Below, piece after piece: positions 8,244-15,622 of a DNA stretch of 64,000 nt. The DNA comes from Modicisalibacter sp049808615. GTDB taxonomy: Bacteria; Pseudomonadota; Gammaproteobacteria; Pseudomonadales; Halomonadaceae. The stretch spans positions 62,001 through 126,000 of the forward strand of contig NZ_JBNCAN010000007.1 in the NCBI RefSeq assembly GCF_049808615.1, read 5' to 3'. A program made the translations under genes and the position numbers. The notes under the pieces are model-generated. The model did not search any database. It was not told where the DNA came from and saw only the letters and a program-made list of their open reading frames with translations. Within the stretch, counting starts at the first letter, position 1. The number at the start of each line of letters is the position of its first letter.

Positions 8244-10448
8244 ATGAAACTGAATATAGATGATCCAAGTAAACTGTATCGTGGGGTTAACGCTGAACTG
8301 GATGGTATTATCGGTGAGCTGACCACCGAGTCATACGATGAACAATTGAGCGGCGCTCAGCGTGAGGCTCATTCATTGCTCCAGGAGCATCGGTCGAACC
8401 TTCAGGATCAAATGGAAGTACTTGAGACCAATGCCGAGTGGGATACTTTCACTGTCGCGTTTTATGGCGAAACGGGTGCTGGCAAATCCACCATCATAGA
8501 GACTTTGAGGGTATTGCTGAGAGAAGACAGCAAACTGAAAGACCAGGAAGCCTTCCGGGATTTCCAGAACAAATACAAGCTGACAATACAGAGACTAGAC
8601 GGCCTCCACCATGAGGTAGAGCGACTTGGCCAGGAACTTGAAGATCTCCGCGATAAACATGAAGAAGCGTCTGCCAACTATGAGAAGCTGAGCGCAGAGT
8701 CCAGTGACAAGATTGCCAAATATCGGGAGCTGATACTGGAGCAAAAACGGACGGCGTCCTTGTGGCAGAAGTTTCTGCACCTGTTCAGGAAAATGGAAGA
8801 GGAGCTGGCCCTTGCTCGTGAAGAACAACAGTTGCGCAAGATCGAAGCAGAAAGCGAAAGCAGGTTGTGGGCCCTGAACGAACAGAAAACAGGACTAGAA
8901 AACCAGCTGGCTGAAGCCAGGAACAATCTGCAGGAGTTCAGGGAACGTCTGCCAGAGCTTGAAGCTCTGGCAGACGGCGGAATCATAGGAGATGGCCGCT
9001 CAGATTTCACTCGAAGGACGCAGCGATTCGACTTCAGCGTAGCTGGCCAAGGGTTCGCACTGCTTGACGTACCGGGAATAGAAGGTACTGAACGCCTGAT
9101 CGCGGAGGAGATTGAGACAGCGCTCCAAGCAGCCCATGCGGTGTTCTACGTCACGAACCAGCCCACACCTCCCCAAACGGGTGACCAGGAACTGAGGAAA
9201 GGGACCCTGGAAAAAATCAAAACGCACCTTGGGGCTTCGACAGAGGTGTGGTGTGTTTTCAATAAAAAAGTAATCAACCCCAAGTATGCGCTGAAAGATC
9301 GTCCCCTGATCTCCGAAGATGAATACGCCAGCTTGCAAGAGCTTGAAGGAAAAATGGTGGAACAGCTCGGGGCGCATTTCCAGGGGGTTCGTCCGTTGAC
9401 CGCACTCCCGGCCTTCCTGGCAGCAACAGATCATTTTGCGCCCGACTCACAGAACGCGCGGCGCCGCAAGAAAGCTCTATCCGAATTTGCAGCAGACCAG
9501 CTGGTCGAATTATCCGGCGTAGAGGCATTTATCCGCCAGATACAGGACAGTCTGCTGGAAGGTAGTAAGCAAAAAATCCGACGGGCTAACCTCTTCAAGG
9601 TCAAGGACGCTCTGGACAAGACAGCCGTCGTCCTCGACCAGGTAGGAGAAGGGATTTCAGAGTTGGCGTCGAACCTGCGCCTTGGCGAGCAGAGTTCGAA
9701 GAAGCAAATCAGAAGTGGCTTTTCGTCATTCAGGAAGCGTCTCGAATCATCTGCCGAGACCTCGATTGCCCGCTTCAGCAGCGATGTTCTGAACGAGGTG
9801 TATTCAGAAATCGTCGACGATATCAGCAATGACGCCTTTAAAACGAAGTTGGAACAGTTGATTGAAACCCATCAGCAGCGGCTGAGCGAAAGGTTGAAGA
9901 AGGCGATGGTGAAGGAGATCGAACGCTTTGAAAAGGAAACCGAGAATATAGTGAAGCGTTTCGAGGATAAAAGTCGCGAATTGACAGATATCTACACCAC
10001 CATTGCCAGTGCCGACATTGATCGTGACTTCGACCTCAAACTGGATATCGACAATGGTTTGCGGTTGACGAACCTGCTGGCAGTCATTGTTGGTGGAGCA
10101 CTGCTGTGGTGGAACCCGGCAGCCTGGCCCGTGCTGTTAATGGGTGCGGCCAGTGTTGTTGTGGGCGCTTATAAGGCCGTACGTGGATTTCTGAGTTCCA
10201 ATTACAAAAAAGCGCAGCAACGAAAAGCTGCTGATGAAAACCTCAGAAATATTACCGAAAAATTACGGGAATCACTGCAGGAAAGCCTAGAACAAGGTCT
10301 CCCGGAGATGGAAAAAACGATCAGTGAGATTGAGCAGGCACTTGCCAGACCAGCGAACAAGGCGAGGGCACACGCAGACCTGATTAACAAGTCGAACACA
10401 AAAATCAAGGCATTGTCGGGCATGATTGAAGCTACAGGAGCTCTGTAA
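8244..10448 (+). CDS. Dynamin-like GTPase, LeoBC-type (Eleos system)
   Basis: Large membrane-acting GTPase of the bacterial dynamin superfamily. The P-loop GETGAGKST lies at about residues 75-83, the switch DVPG near 275 and a G4-like FNKK near 339. A coiled coil of about 140 residues sits between P-loop and switch. Near residues 605-645 a paired hydrophobic segment (TNLLAVIVGGALLWWNPAAW and VLLMGAASVVVGAYK) looks like a membrane paddle, followed by a helical stalk. The ATG at 8244 gives 734 residues; a TTG at 8214 would add ten. Its stop overlaps the start of the next GTPase by one base (TAATG). LeoBC plus LeoA pairs are the Eleos anti-phage system; the assignment is from architecture and the partner, not a database match. 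Confidence 0.8.
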   Translation: MKLNIDDPSKLYRGVNAELDGIIGELTTESYDEQLSGAQREAHSLLQEHRSNLQDQMEVLETNAEWDTFTVAFYGETGAGKSTIIETLRVLLREDSKLKDQEAFRDFQNKYKLTIQRLDGLHHEVERLGQELEDLRDKHEEASANYEKLSAESSDKIAKYRELILEQKRTASLWQKFLHLFRKMEEELALAREEQQLRKIEAESESRLWALNEQKTGLENQLAEARNNLQEFRERLPELEALADGGIIGDGRSDFTRRTQRFDFSVAGQGFALLDVPGIEGTERLIAEEIETALQAAHAVFYVTNQPTPPQTGDQELRKGTLEKIKTHLGASTEVWCVFNKKVINPKYALKDRPLISEDEYASLQELEGKMVEQLGAHFQGVRPLTALPAFLAATDHFAPDSQNARRRKKALSEFAADQLVELSGVEAFIRQIQDSLLEGSKQKIRRANLFKVKDALDKTAVVLDQVGEGISELASNLRLGEQSSKKQIRSGFSSFRKRLESSAETSIARFSSDVLNEVYSEIVDDISNDAFKTKLEQLIETHQQRLSERLKKAMVKEIERFEKETENIVKRFEDKSRELTDIYTTIASADIDRDFDLKLDIDNGLRLTNLLAVIVGGALLWWNPAAWPVLLMGAASVVVGAYKAVRGFLSSNYKKAQQRKAADENLRNITEKLRESLQESLEQGLPEMEKTISEIEQALARPANKARAHADLINKSNTKIKALSGMIEATGAL

Positions 10449-12151
10449 TGAAAGATACTCTCAATTCCTTCAAAGACCAGAAGAACGAATCTCTAGAGCT
10501 GCTGAACAGGCTTTCGAAATTTTTGACGCAAGGTGAAAAGGCCGGAGTTCCGATCGATCAGGAGTTGCGATCCAAGCTTCAGACAGCCATACAGTCCGTG
10601 TCCGGAGAACGGCTCAAGGTCGCACTCATAGGCGGTTTTTCAGAGGGTAAAACGTCTATTGCCGCCGCCTGGATGGAGCAGCTTGATAAGTCCAGCATGA
10701 AAATCAGCCACAGTGAATCTTCTAATGAGGTGAAGGTTTACGAGGTGGGGGAGGAGTTTGTACTTATTGATACCCCAGGCCTGTTTGGCTTCAAGGAAAA
10801 ATACAACGCTGAGAAGCAGGCTATCGAAAAGTATAAGGACATAACCCGGAAATACGTGAGCGAAGCACACCTGGTTCTGTATGTCATGAATCCGACCAAC
10901 CCGATCAAGGAGAGCCACGAGGACGACCTGGTATGGCTGTTCCGTACCCTGGGGCTTCTGCCCAGAACAGTGTTCGTACTCAGCCGCTTCGACGAAGTAG
11001 CGGATGTGGAAGATGAAGATGACTACCGTGATAACCTCAAAGTTAAATATGACAATGTCGTTGGCAGGCTTCGCGCGGCGATAGAGCTTGCCGATGGAGA
11101 AGAGAAAGAGCTATCGGTAGTTGCTGTGGCGGCTAATCCGTTTGACCTGGGCGTTGATCACTGGCTTCAGAATCCCGGCGAGTTCAAAGAACTGTCGCAT
11201 ATTGCCGAGCTTCAGACAGAGACGGCACAGAAGATTCATAATAACGGTGGTGCAGCTGCCCTTGCAGAGGAAATGCGCGCCAGTATTATCCGCGATGTTC
11301 TAAGTAAGCAGTTGCCGGTGGCGATAGAGAACGACCAGAAGATCTCACAGGAAGTCACCAAGCTGGACGCACTGAATAACCACCTGAAGCTGCAGCTGGC
11401 GACCACAGAGAGGGATATCGAAGATGCGAGGATAGGGCTCCGGGAGTTCGTCTCCCAATATTTTTCCGACCTGATTCTCAAGGCGAAAGGTTGTAGCCTT
11501 GAAACCTTCGGTGATTTCTTTGAACGGGAAATCGGCTCTGAAGGTATTGTGATTTCCACCCGGTTACAGAATGAGTTCAGCCGGCAGGTGCAGCCAATTA
11601 CGCTGGAAGTCGAGAAAATGCAGATTGGTTTTGACAACGAGGTCAGTCACTTCAATACCACAATCAAGGCGATGGGCAAGCAGGGCGTAAACCACTTGCT
11701 TAAAGGAAAGTTCATTAATAAAGACTCGATCCTGGCCGCCCGGGATGGCGTTGTGAATGTCGCGAAGTCCATTGGGGTCGATCTTGGTAAGTATCTTAAG
11801 TTCAAGCCGTGGGGAGCGACTAAATTTGCCAAAGGGGCGAATGGAGCTCTTGCTGCAGTAGGGTTGGTGTTTGAACTATGGGATAGCTGGGAAGAACATA
11901 AGCGCCAAACCGAGTTCCAGAACGCTATTGCCAAAATGGTGAGCAATTTCGAGAAGCAGCGAGAAGAACTGCTGACACTTATCAACTCGGATCAGTTCAA
12001 GGAAATGTTCTTTGGGAGCTATATTGAGCTCCGGCAGCAAGTCGCGGAGGTAGAGCAGATGCTCCATAAAAGTCGAGAAAATCAGCACCTCTTCCATGAA
12101 TGGAAATCCGAAGCGGAAGCAATAAAGGAAGATTTCAAGCGGATGAGATGA
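10448..12151 (+). CDS. leoA: Dynamin-like GTPase, LeoA-type (Eleos system)
   Basis: Second GTPase of the cassette, 567 residues, close to the size of LeoA from enterotoxigenic E. coli. It has P-loop GGFSEGKTS at residues 62-70, switch DTPG at 108-111 and SRFD at 179-182 in place of NKxD. A long helical bundle follows, with a mildly hydrophobic segment (GALAAVGLVFELW) near residues 467-480. It is coupled to the upstream gene by TAATG with an AGGAG ribosome binding site at 10436-10440. LeoA works with a partner dynamin on membranes, and such pairs have been scored as phage defence. The two-gene unit is enclosed by cassette cores at 8137 and 12262. Confidence 0.82.
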   Translation: MKDTLNSFKDQKNESLELLNRLSKFLTQGEKAGVPIDQELRSKLQTAIQSVSGERLKVALIGGFSEGKTSIAAAWMEQLDKSSMKISHSESSNEVKVYEVGEEFVLIDTPGLFGFKEKYNAEKQAIEKYKDITRKYVSEAHLVLYVMNPTNPIKESHEDDLVWLFRTLGLLPRTVFVLSRFDEVADVEDEDDYRDNLKVKYDNVVGRLRAAIELADGEEKELSVVAVAANPFDLGVDHWLQNPGEFKELSHIAELQTETAQKIHNNGGAAALAEEMRASIIRDVLSKQLPVAIENDQKISQEVTKLDALNNHLKLQLATTERDIEDARIGLREFVSQYFSDLILKAKGCSLETFGDFFEREIGSEGIVISTRLQNEFSRQVQPITLEVEKMQIGFDNEVSHFNTTIKAMGKQGVNHLLKGKFINKDSILAARDGVVNVAKSIGVDLGKYLKFKPWGATKFAKGANGALAAVGLVFELWDSWEEHKRQTEFQNAIAKMVSNFEKQREELLTLINSDQFKEMFFGSYIELRQQVAEVEQMLHKSRENQHLFHEWKSEAEAIKEDFKRMR

Positions 12152-12261
12152 GTATAAGCTCTGGGTAATAAGCTGATCCGTCAAGGGGTCTCTGCAGTTC
12201 TCCGAGTATGTTGGTCCCATGATGCTGGAAAAAGCCGCTATCGATAGTGAGGTTCGATGAA

Positions 12262-12281
12262 ATCTAACTACGGCGTTAGCC
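12262..12281 (+). repeat. Collapsed attC of cassette 2 (cores only)
   Basis: The 5' core ATCTAAC (12262-12268) is the exact complement of the cassette 2 opening core at 8137, with eleven matching bases in all. It is separated by only six bases from the next core GTTAGCC (12275-12281). The hairpin interior expected between them is missing, so the site is 20 bases instead of the usual 55 or more. An integrase probably cannot fold or cut it, which would lock cassettes 2 and 3 together. Confidence 0.7.
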
Positions 12282-12306
12282 AACCAGTGTTGAAAAGGAG
12301 TGACCC

Positions 12307-12783
12307 ATGGCAGAAAGTGATGAATGGTTTATTTACATTGAAGATCGAGACCGGAAGCAATTCTCCCTCGCAGGGCCTATAACTGGACGTTTTGTTGATG
12401 ACTGGATTGAAAAAATTGTTGTAGAGCAAGACTCTGGCCGAGATCTGGCCTGTCAAGAATTTACGAGCAAACAAATGCCAGAATGTAGAGTGCATGCTAA
12501 AAGCCGGGGGCTTTCTGAAGTCGATAGTGCACAACTCATTACCACACCTAAAGATAAGAGCAACGATTATCTTGGAAAGCTCCCAGATTACGCGAGCAAA
12601 GCGGATCGAGCAAAAGTTGTCCAACTTCTTTGCAAGGGAAAGTGTGGCCGTGGTAGATGGGCAGAATTGAATAAGATATATCCCGGCAAAGTGGCTCTTC
12701 GCAAAGCCCTGATGGGAGAATACAAGGCAACGTGCCTGCGCTGCGGGGGCACTTCGCTAGATAACTATAATTGGTATAGGTGA
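12307..12783 (+). CDS. Cassette 3: uncharacterised protein with a four-cysteine C-terminal region
   Basis: A 158-residue soluble protein of no family I recognise. The N-terminus is acidic and beta-rich (SDEWFIYIEDRDRKQFSLAG). The C-terminal part has Cys109 and Cys113 (CKGKC) and Cys143 and Cys146 (CLRC), which could bind one zinc ion across a basic helical insert. An AGGAG ribosome binding site lies six bases before the ATG. The gene fills a 562-base cassette and ends six bases before its attC, the compact arrangement typical of cassettes. Function unknown. Confidence 0.72.
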   Translation: MAESDEWFIYIEDRDRKQFSLAGPITGRFVDDWIEKIVVEQDSGRDLACQEFTSKQMPECRVHAKSRGLSEVDSAQLITTPKDKSNDYLGKLPDYASKADRAKVVQLLCKGKCGRGRWAELNKIYPGKVALRKALMGEYKATCLRCGGTSLDNYNWYR

Positions 12784-12788
12784 CCAAT

Positions 12789-12843
12789 GGCTAACAAGCA
12801 AAGCCAGCTGACGCGTACCGCGCAGCTGCTTTGAGCGTTAACT
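12789..12843 (+). repeat. attC site of cassette 3
   Basis: A 55-base attC. The 5' core GGCTAAC (12789-12795) complements the opening core of cassette 3 at 12275; the 3' core is GTTAACT (12837-12843). The stem pairs CAAAGC-AGCTG-CGCG on the left with CGCG-CAGCT-GCTTTG on the right. Two extra bases, C and A, occur only on the left arm, the expected extrahelical bases. Confidence 0.88.
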
Positions 12844-12880
12844 GTCCGGCGCGTGGATGTAAGCATAGGGAGTTAAATTT

Positions 12881-14242
12881 ATGGGCTTAAGTGCCAGGCT
12901 GTTTTTTGACAATAATGAAACTGAAACACTATTTACACGTATATCGTTGACGCATGAGCAGTTAGAAGACGCTAGAGCGAAGAAAGATAAACTGCTTGAG
13001 TTGTTTAAGCCAGAACTTGCCGCATCGCTGGTGGTTCCAGTAAAACACTGGCTCCAAGGGTCATATAAGAATCATACGCTTATAAGGCCTATGAAAAAGG
13101 GGGATGAATTTGATATTGATGTTGGAATATATGTTTTATGTAACGCAGAAGATGAAGGGTTATCTGCTTCAGAAGTAAAACAGATAAATCGAAATATACT
13201 CGAGTGGTATGTGTCGAATAGACCAGAGGCTAAGGTTGGAGAAAGTAAAACGAGCTGTGAGCGATTGATTTATCCTTCTTCTTTCCATATTGATATACCT
13301 ATTTACTATTACGATTCTGAAGCCGATACATGTAAGCTCGCAATCGATTCGGACGAGTGGATTGATAGTGATCCCAAATTTCTTCAAGACTGGTTTAATA
13401 AAAAAGTATCAAGACTTTCGTCGAAATCTTTGGCTCAGCTTAGAAGGATAATTAAGTATCTAAAAGCATGGACGCTAATTAAGGGTAAAGAAGACGGCAT
13501 TAAAATTCCCTCAATCGCGATTACCGCATTAGTAGCAGAGCAATATGTTGAAGCGGACGATGACGATGACGCCTTCATTCAAACCGCTGTAAATATCGCT
13601 AGTTATATAATCTCAAATGACACCTTAGACAACCCGTGTAACGGTGGAGATTTATTTGAATTCAAAGATGATGATTATGAAAAAATTAGAAGTAAAGCAA
13701 TAGCATTAAAGAATTCCTGCGAGTTTATCGATAAGTCAGAGGATAGTCTTCAGCAATACGTTTTGTGGGGTGCAACATTTGAGCACATGTTTCCTTCCTT
13801 TGCTGAAAGGATCGACGAAGTGTCAAAGAAAACAAATCTTCCCGCAATAACAGTGCCGCCTAAGATTAATGTTCGTCATCTCGGAAAAAATGGAAAGTTA
13901 CTTTCTAGTAAAGTGACAGATGAGATAAGAGCTTTTCGTGATGAAGATCTTTATTTTTCAATTGACAACAAGTCAGATTATAGCGAAACCGCCGAGGTTC
14001 ATTGGATTGTTCGTAATCAAGATGCAGAAGCGAAAAGGATCAATGATCTTGGCCACACTTCGGTACTTTCAGTTAACGACGAGCGATACGAGGGTTGTAG
14101 TTATGGCGGTGGACATTATATGGAATGCCTGGTTCTGGAAAATAACAACATAAAGGGTATGGGGGTAGTGAAGGTTCGCATCACTGGTTTTTCTCGTCCT
14201 TTGAGAAACCCACCGAAGAAAAAGCATTACAAAGGTAGATAA
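12881..14242 (+). CDS. CBASS CD-NTase (SMODS nucleotidyltransferase with AGS-C domain)
   Basis: cGAS/DncV-like nucleotidyltransferase expected to make a cyclic oligonucleotide alarm signal on phage infection. The 453-residue protein has the SMODS core motif QGSYKNHT (G60-S61), the catalytic pair D78 and D80 in DEFDIDVG, and a third acidic residue D138 in FHIDIPIYYYD. A helical core follows. The C-terminal part (from about residue 365, EVHWIVRNQDAEA... with GGGHYMECLV) fits the AGS-C sensor domain found on CD-NTases. A GGGAG ribosome binding site precedes the ATG. It is the first gene of cassette 4 and lies 2 bases upstream of its likely effector. AT-rich codon use differs strongly from the flanking chromosome. 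The cyclic product cannot be read from sequence. Confidence 0.88.
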   Translation: MGLSARLFFDNNETETLFTRISLTHEQLEDARAKKDKLLELFKPELAASLVVPVKHWLQGSYKNHTLIRPMKKGDEFDIDVGIYVLCNAEDEGLSASEVKQINRNILEWYVSNRPEAKVGESKTSCERLIYPSSFHIDIPIYYYDSEADTCKLAIDSDEWIDSDPKFLQDWFNKKVSRLSSKSLAQLRRIIKYLKAWTLIKGKEDGIKIPSIAITALVAEQYVEADDDDDAFIQTAVNIASYIISNDTLDNPCNGGDLFEFKDDDYEKIRSKAIALKNSCEFIDKSEDSLQQYVLWGATFEHMFPSFAERIDEVSKKTNLPAITVPPKINVRHLGKNGKLLSSKVTDEIRAFRDEDLYFSIDNKSDYSETAEVHWIVRNQDAEAKRINDLGHTSVLSVNDERYEGCSYGGGHYMECLVLENNNIKGMGVVKVRITGFSRPLRNPPKKKHYKGR

Positions 14243-14244
14243 AT

Positions 14245-14901
14245 ATGTGGAGAGTATTCCCGAAGCTTGGGCTGTTAAAATTATTACTTGCAACCTTTTC
14301 AATTATATTTCTATCGGCTTTGATTCTATTGTTGGGCCCTGACGATGGCGCCATTTCCTGGGATAGCTTTGGGGATGCTTTTAAGCTTGCGACACCGACA
14401 ACGTTTATATTCGTAGCGATTATTTTTGTTATCGGGAGATGGGGATGGCTGGTTTTTTGGAAGTCTCCAATTCTTGGGGATTTTTTACACAAAGCGGTAT
14501 GTCCAAATCTAAACGGAAAGTGGCTCGGTGAGGTGCACTCAAATTACACTGACGAAAGTGGAAACAACACCGTAAAAGAAGTGGAGCTATCCATTAAGGC
14601 AGATTTATTTGGATTCAAATTGGCCATGAGATCATTGGATGGTTATCAAGAGAGCAAGGTAATACAAAGTGAACTTTATCGAGATCCTCGTACCGGAACT
14701 TTCTATTTGACTTATATTTTTGAGGCGTCGGTCCCGGTTCCAGAAGAAACAGATGATAGACTCTTTGAGGGAGCGGCCAAGCTTGAGATAATAATTAATG
14801 AAGCAGATACAGTCTTAAAAGGAACGTATTGGACAAATAGAGCGTGGCAAAGAGGGATGAACACGGCCGGACTGATTACGATGAAGAGGGAAAACAGTTA
14901 A
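14245..14901 (+). CDS. cap15: Cap15-like CBASS effector (2TM plus beta-strand-rich domain)
   Basis: Predicted membrane effector of the CBASS in cassette 4, 218 residues. Two transmembrane helices (about 10-30 and 52-72) are followed by a cytoplasmic beta-rich domain (about 85-215; NLNGKWLGEVHSNY, KEVELSIKADLFGF, LEIIINEADTVLKGTYWT). This is the SMODS-associating 2TM beta-strand (S-2TMbeta) architecture of Cap15, which oligomerises in the inner membrane on binding a cyclic nucleotide and stops growth. It begins 2 bases after the CD-NTase stop. Its own stop codon lies inside the attC 5' core, so gene and recombination site overlap. Confidence 0.82.
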   Translation: MWRVFPKLGLLKLLLATFSIIFLSALILLLGPDDGAISWDSFGDAFKLATPTTFIFVAIIFVIGRWGWLVFWKSPILGDFLHKAVCPNLNGKWLGEVHSNYTDESGNNTVKEVELSIKADLFGFKLAMRSLDGYQESKVIQSELYRDPRTGTFYLTYIFEASVPVPEETDDRLFEGAAKLEIIINEADTVLKGTYWTNRAWQRGMNTAGLITMKRENS

Positions 14902-14955
14902 CCAGTGTAGGCAAGGGACGCTCCCGACGTCGCGCCCCTGCTGCAGGCGTTAAAT
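14896..14955 (+). repeat. attC site of cassette 4
   Basis: A 60-base attC. The 5' core AGTTAAC (14896-14902) complements the cassette 4 opening core GTTAACT at 12837, matching over nine bases; the 3' core is GTTAAAT (14949-14955). The interior forms an imperfect hairpin, GCAAGGGACGC against GCGCCCCTGC, with unpaired bases on the left arm. The TAA inside the 5' core ends the Cap15-like gene, and the TTA in the 3' core is the stop of the inverted ccdB reading frame. Confidence 0.85.
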
Positions 14956-15267
14956 CCCGGTTATAGCGAGATCCAGAGCTCCGATAATCTGGTCTCTGAA
15001 ATGTGAGAGTGAGCCAATCGGGTTCGTGAGTTGTTTTTCAGGTACTGAGGAAATTTGTGGGGTAAGCAACAAAAGTTCCTGTTCGTCGAAGGTTATTTCG
15101 GGTGTAAGCCCTTGCATTGCCTGGCCACCGAAGGCTGAGCGGTTGCCCAACGGTATGACGATGCGGGTTGCCAGGTCGGCCAGGAGAGCGCTTTGAACAT
15201 CCACCAGGAATGGATAGAAAGTGTTACTGGTTTTGCTCGGGTTGGGATAAACATTGAACTAGGCCAT
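14950..15267 (-). pseudogene. ccdB: ccdB toxin gene with nonsense codon 3
   Basis: CcdB-family gyrase toxin read on the minus strand. The body is well conserved: FYPFLVDVQSALL, LATRIVIPLG, PQISSVPEKQL and a C-terminus ending ALDLAITGI. The expected start ATG at 15267 reads Met-Ala-stop-Phe-Asn-Val-Tyr, so codon 3 is TAG (15259-15261) where CAG (Gln) would be usual. The only downstream in-frame start with a long product (15204) loses the first beta strand. The stop codon lies in the attC core at 14950. The gene runs against the array direction. It is probably inactive, which fits the broken ccdA beside it. Confidence 0.75.
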
Positions 15268-15384
15268 CAAAGCCCCCGAACACGTCACCGAAGCATTCAT
15301 GCTGATCGACGAACTCGCTGTAGCTTTTGATCGCCGTACGGTTTTCTTCAACCCATCGGTTTGCTTCTCGTTTCTCAAGATCCT
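15224..15384 (-). pseudogene. ccdA: ccdA antitoxin remnant (C-terminal part only)
   Basis: On the minus strand, 15376 to 15269 encodes about 36 residues typical of the CcdA C-terminus (EKREANRWVEENRTAIKSY followed by SEFVDQHECFGDVFGGF). The N-terminal DNA-binding half is missing: upstream sequence switches abruptly to the antisense of a BrnT-like toxin gene. At the 3' end the frame reads through the expected stop at the ccdB start and continues to 15224, as if one T were lost from a TTTTGATGG junction. Not functional as a complete antitoxin. Confidence 0.65.
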
Positions 15385-15622
15385 CCAACAGGAAAGGAAC
15401 ATCTCTTTTGAGGATGTGGTCTTGCACATCTCGGTTGGAGGTATCCTGGATACCTTCGAGCATCCGAATCAGGAACGGTATCCAGGCCAACAGATTCACG
15501 TGATTGAAATAGAAGGGTACGTCTATTTGGTACCCTTTGTAGAGTCGGAAGATGAAGTTTTTCTGAAAACGATCATTCCGAGCCGGAAAGCGACCAAAAC
15601 CTATTTGGGAGGTCCAAAATGA
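15299..15622 (+). pseudogene. BrnT/DUF497-like toxin with N-terminus replaced
   Basis: From about 15383 the frame encodes a conserved toxin core of the DUF497/BrnT-like group: ERNISFEDVVLHI, LDTFEHPNQERYPGQ, YLVPFVESEDEVFLKTIIPSRKATKTY. The first 28 or so residues are simply the antisense of the ccdA remnant, so the natural N-terminus is gone and a chimeric open frame has formed. Its stop overlaps the antitoxin start (ATGA at 15619-15622), showing an original toxin-antitoxin operon. Toxicity is doubtful, since the first strand and helix of the fold are lost. Confidence 0.65.

Larger units (their letters stand above)
7276..15384 (+). mobile_element. Integron gene-cassette array without integrase (CALIN-type), four complete cassettes plus a broken fifth
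   Basis: Cassette boundaries follow from core sites. Each cassette begins with the TTRRRY half of a 3' core and ends at an attC whose 5' core is the exact complement of its own first bases. The pairs are GTTATAT (7276) with ATATAAC (8066), GTTAGAT (8137) with ATCTAAC (12262), GTTAGCC (12275) with GGCTAAC (12789), and GTTAACT (12837) with AGTTAAC (14896). The matches extend to 8-11 bases. Cassettes span 7277-8137, 8138-12275, 12276-12837 and 12838-14949. A fifth starts at 14950 and is broken near 15380. No intI gene is in the window. Base composition inside is lower in GC than the flanks. Confidence 0.88.

Noticed and set aside
12881..14242. Reading the nucleotidyltransferase as a CCA-adding or poly(A) polymerase-type enzyme
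   Set aside because: The GSY...DxD motif, the AGS-C-like C-terminus and the adjacent 2TM/beta effector fit a CBASS CD-NTase, and tRNA-binding domains are absent.
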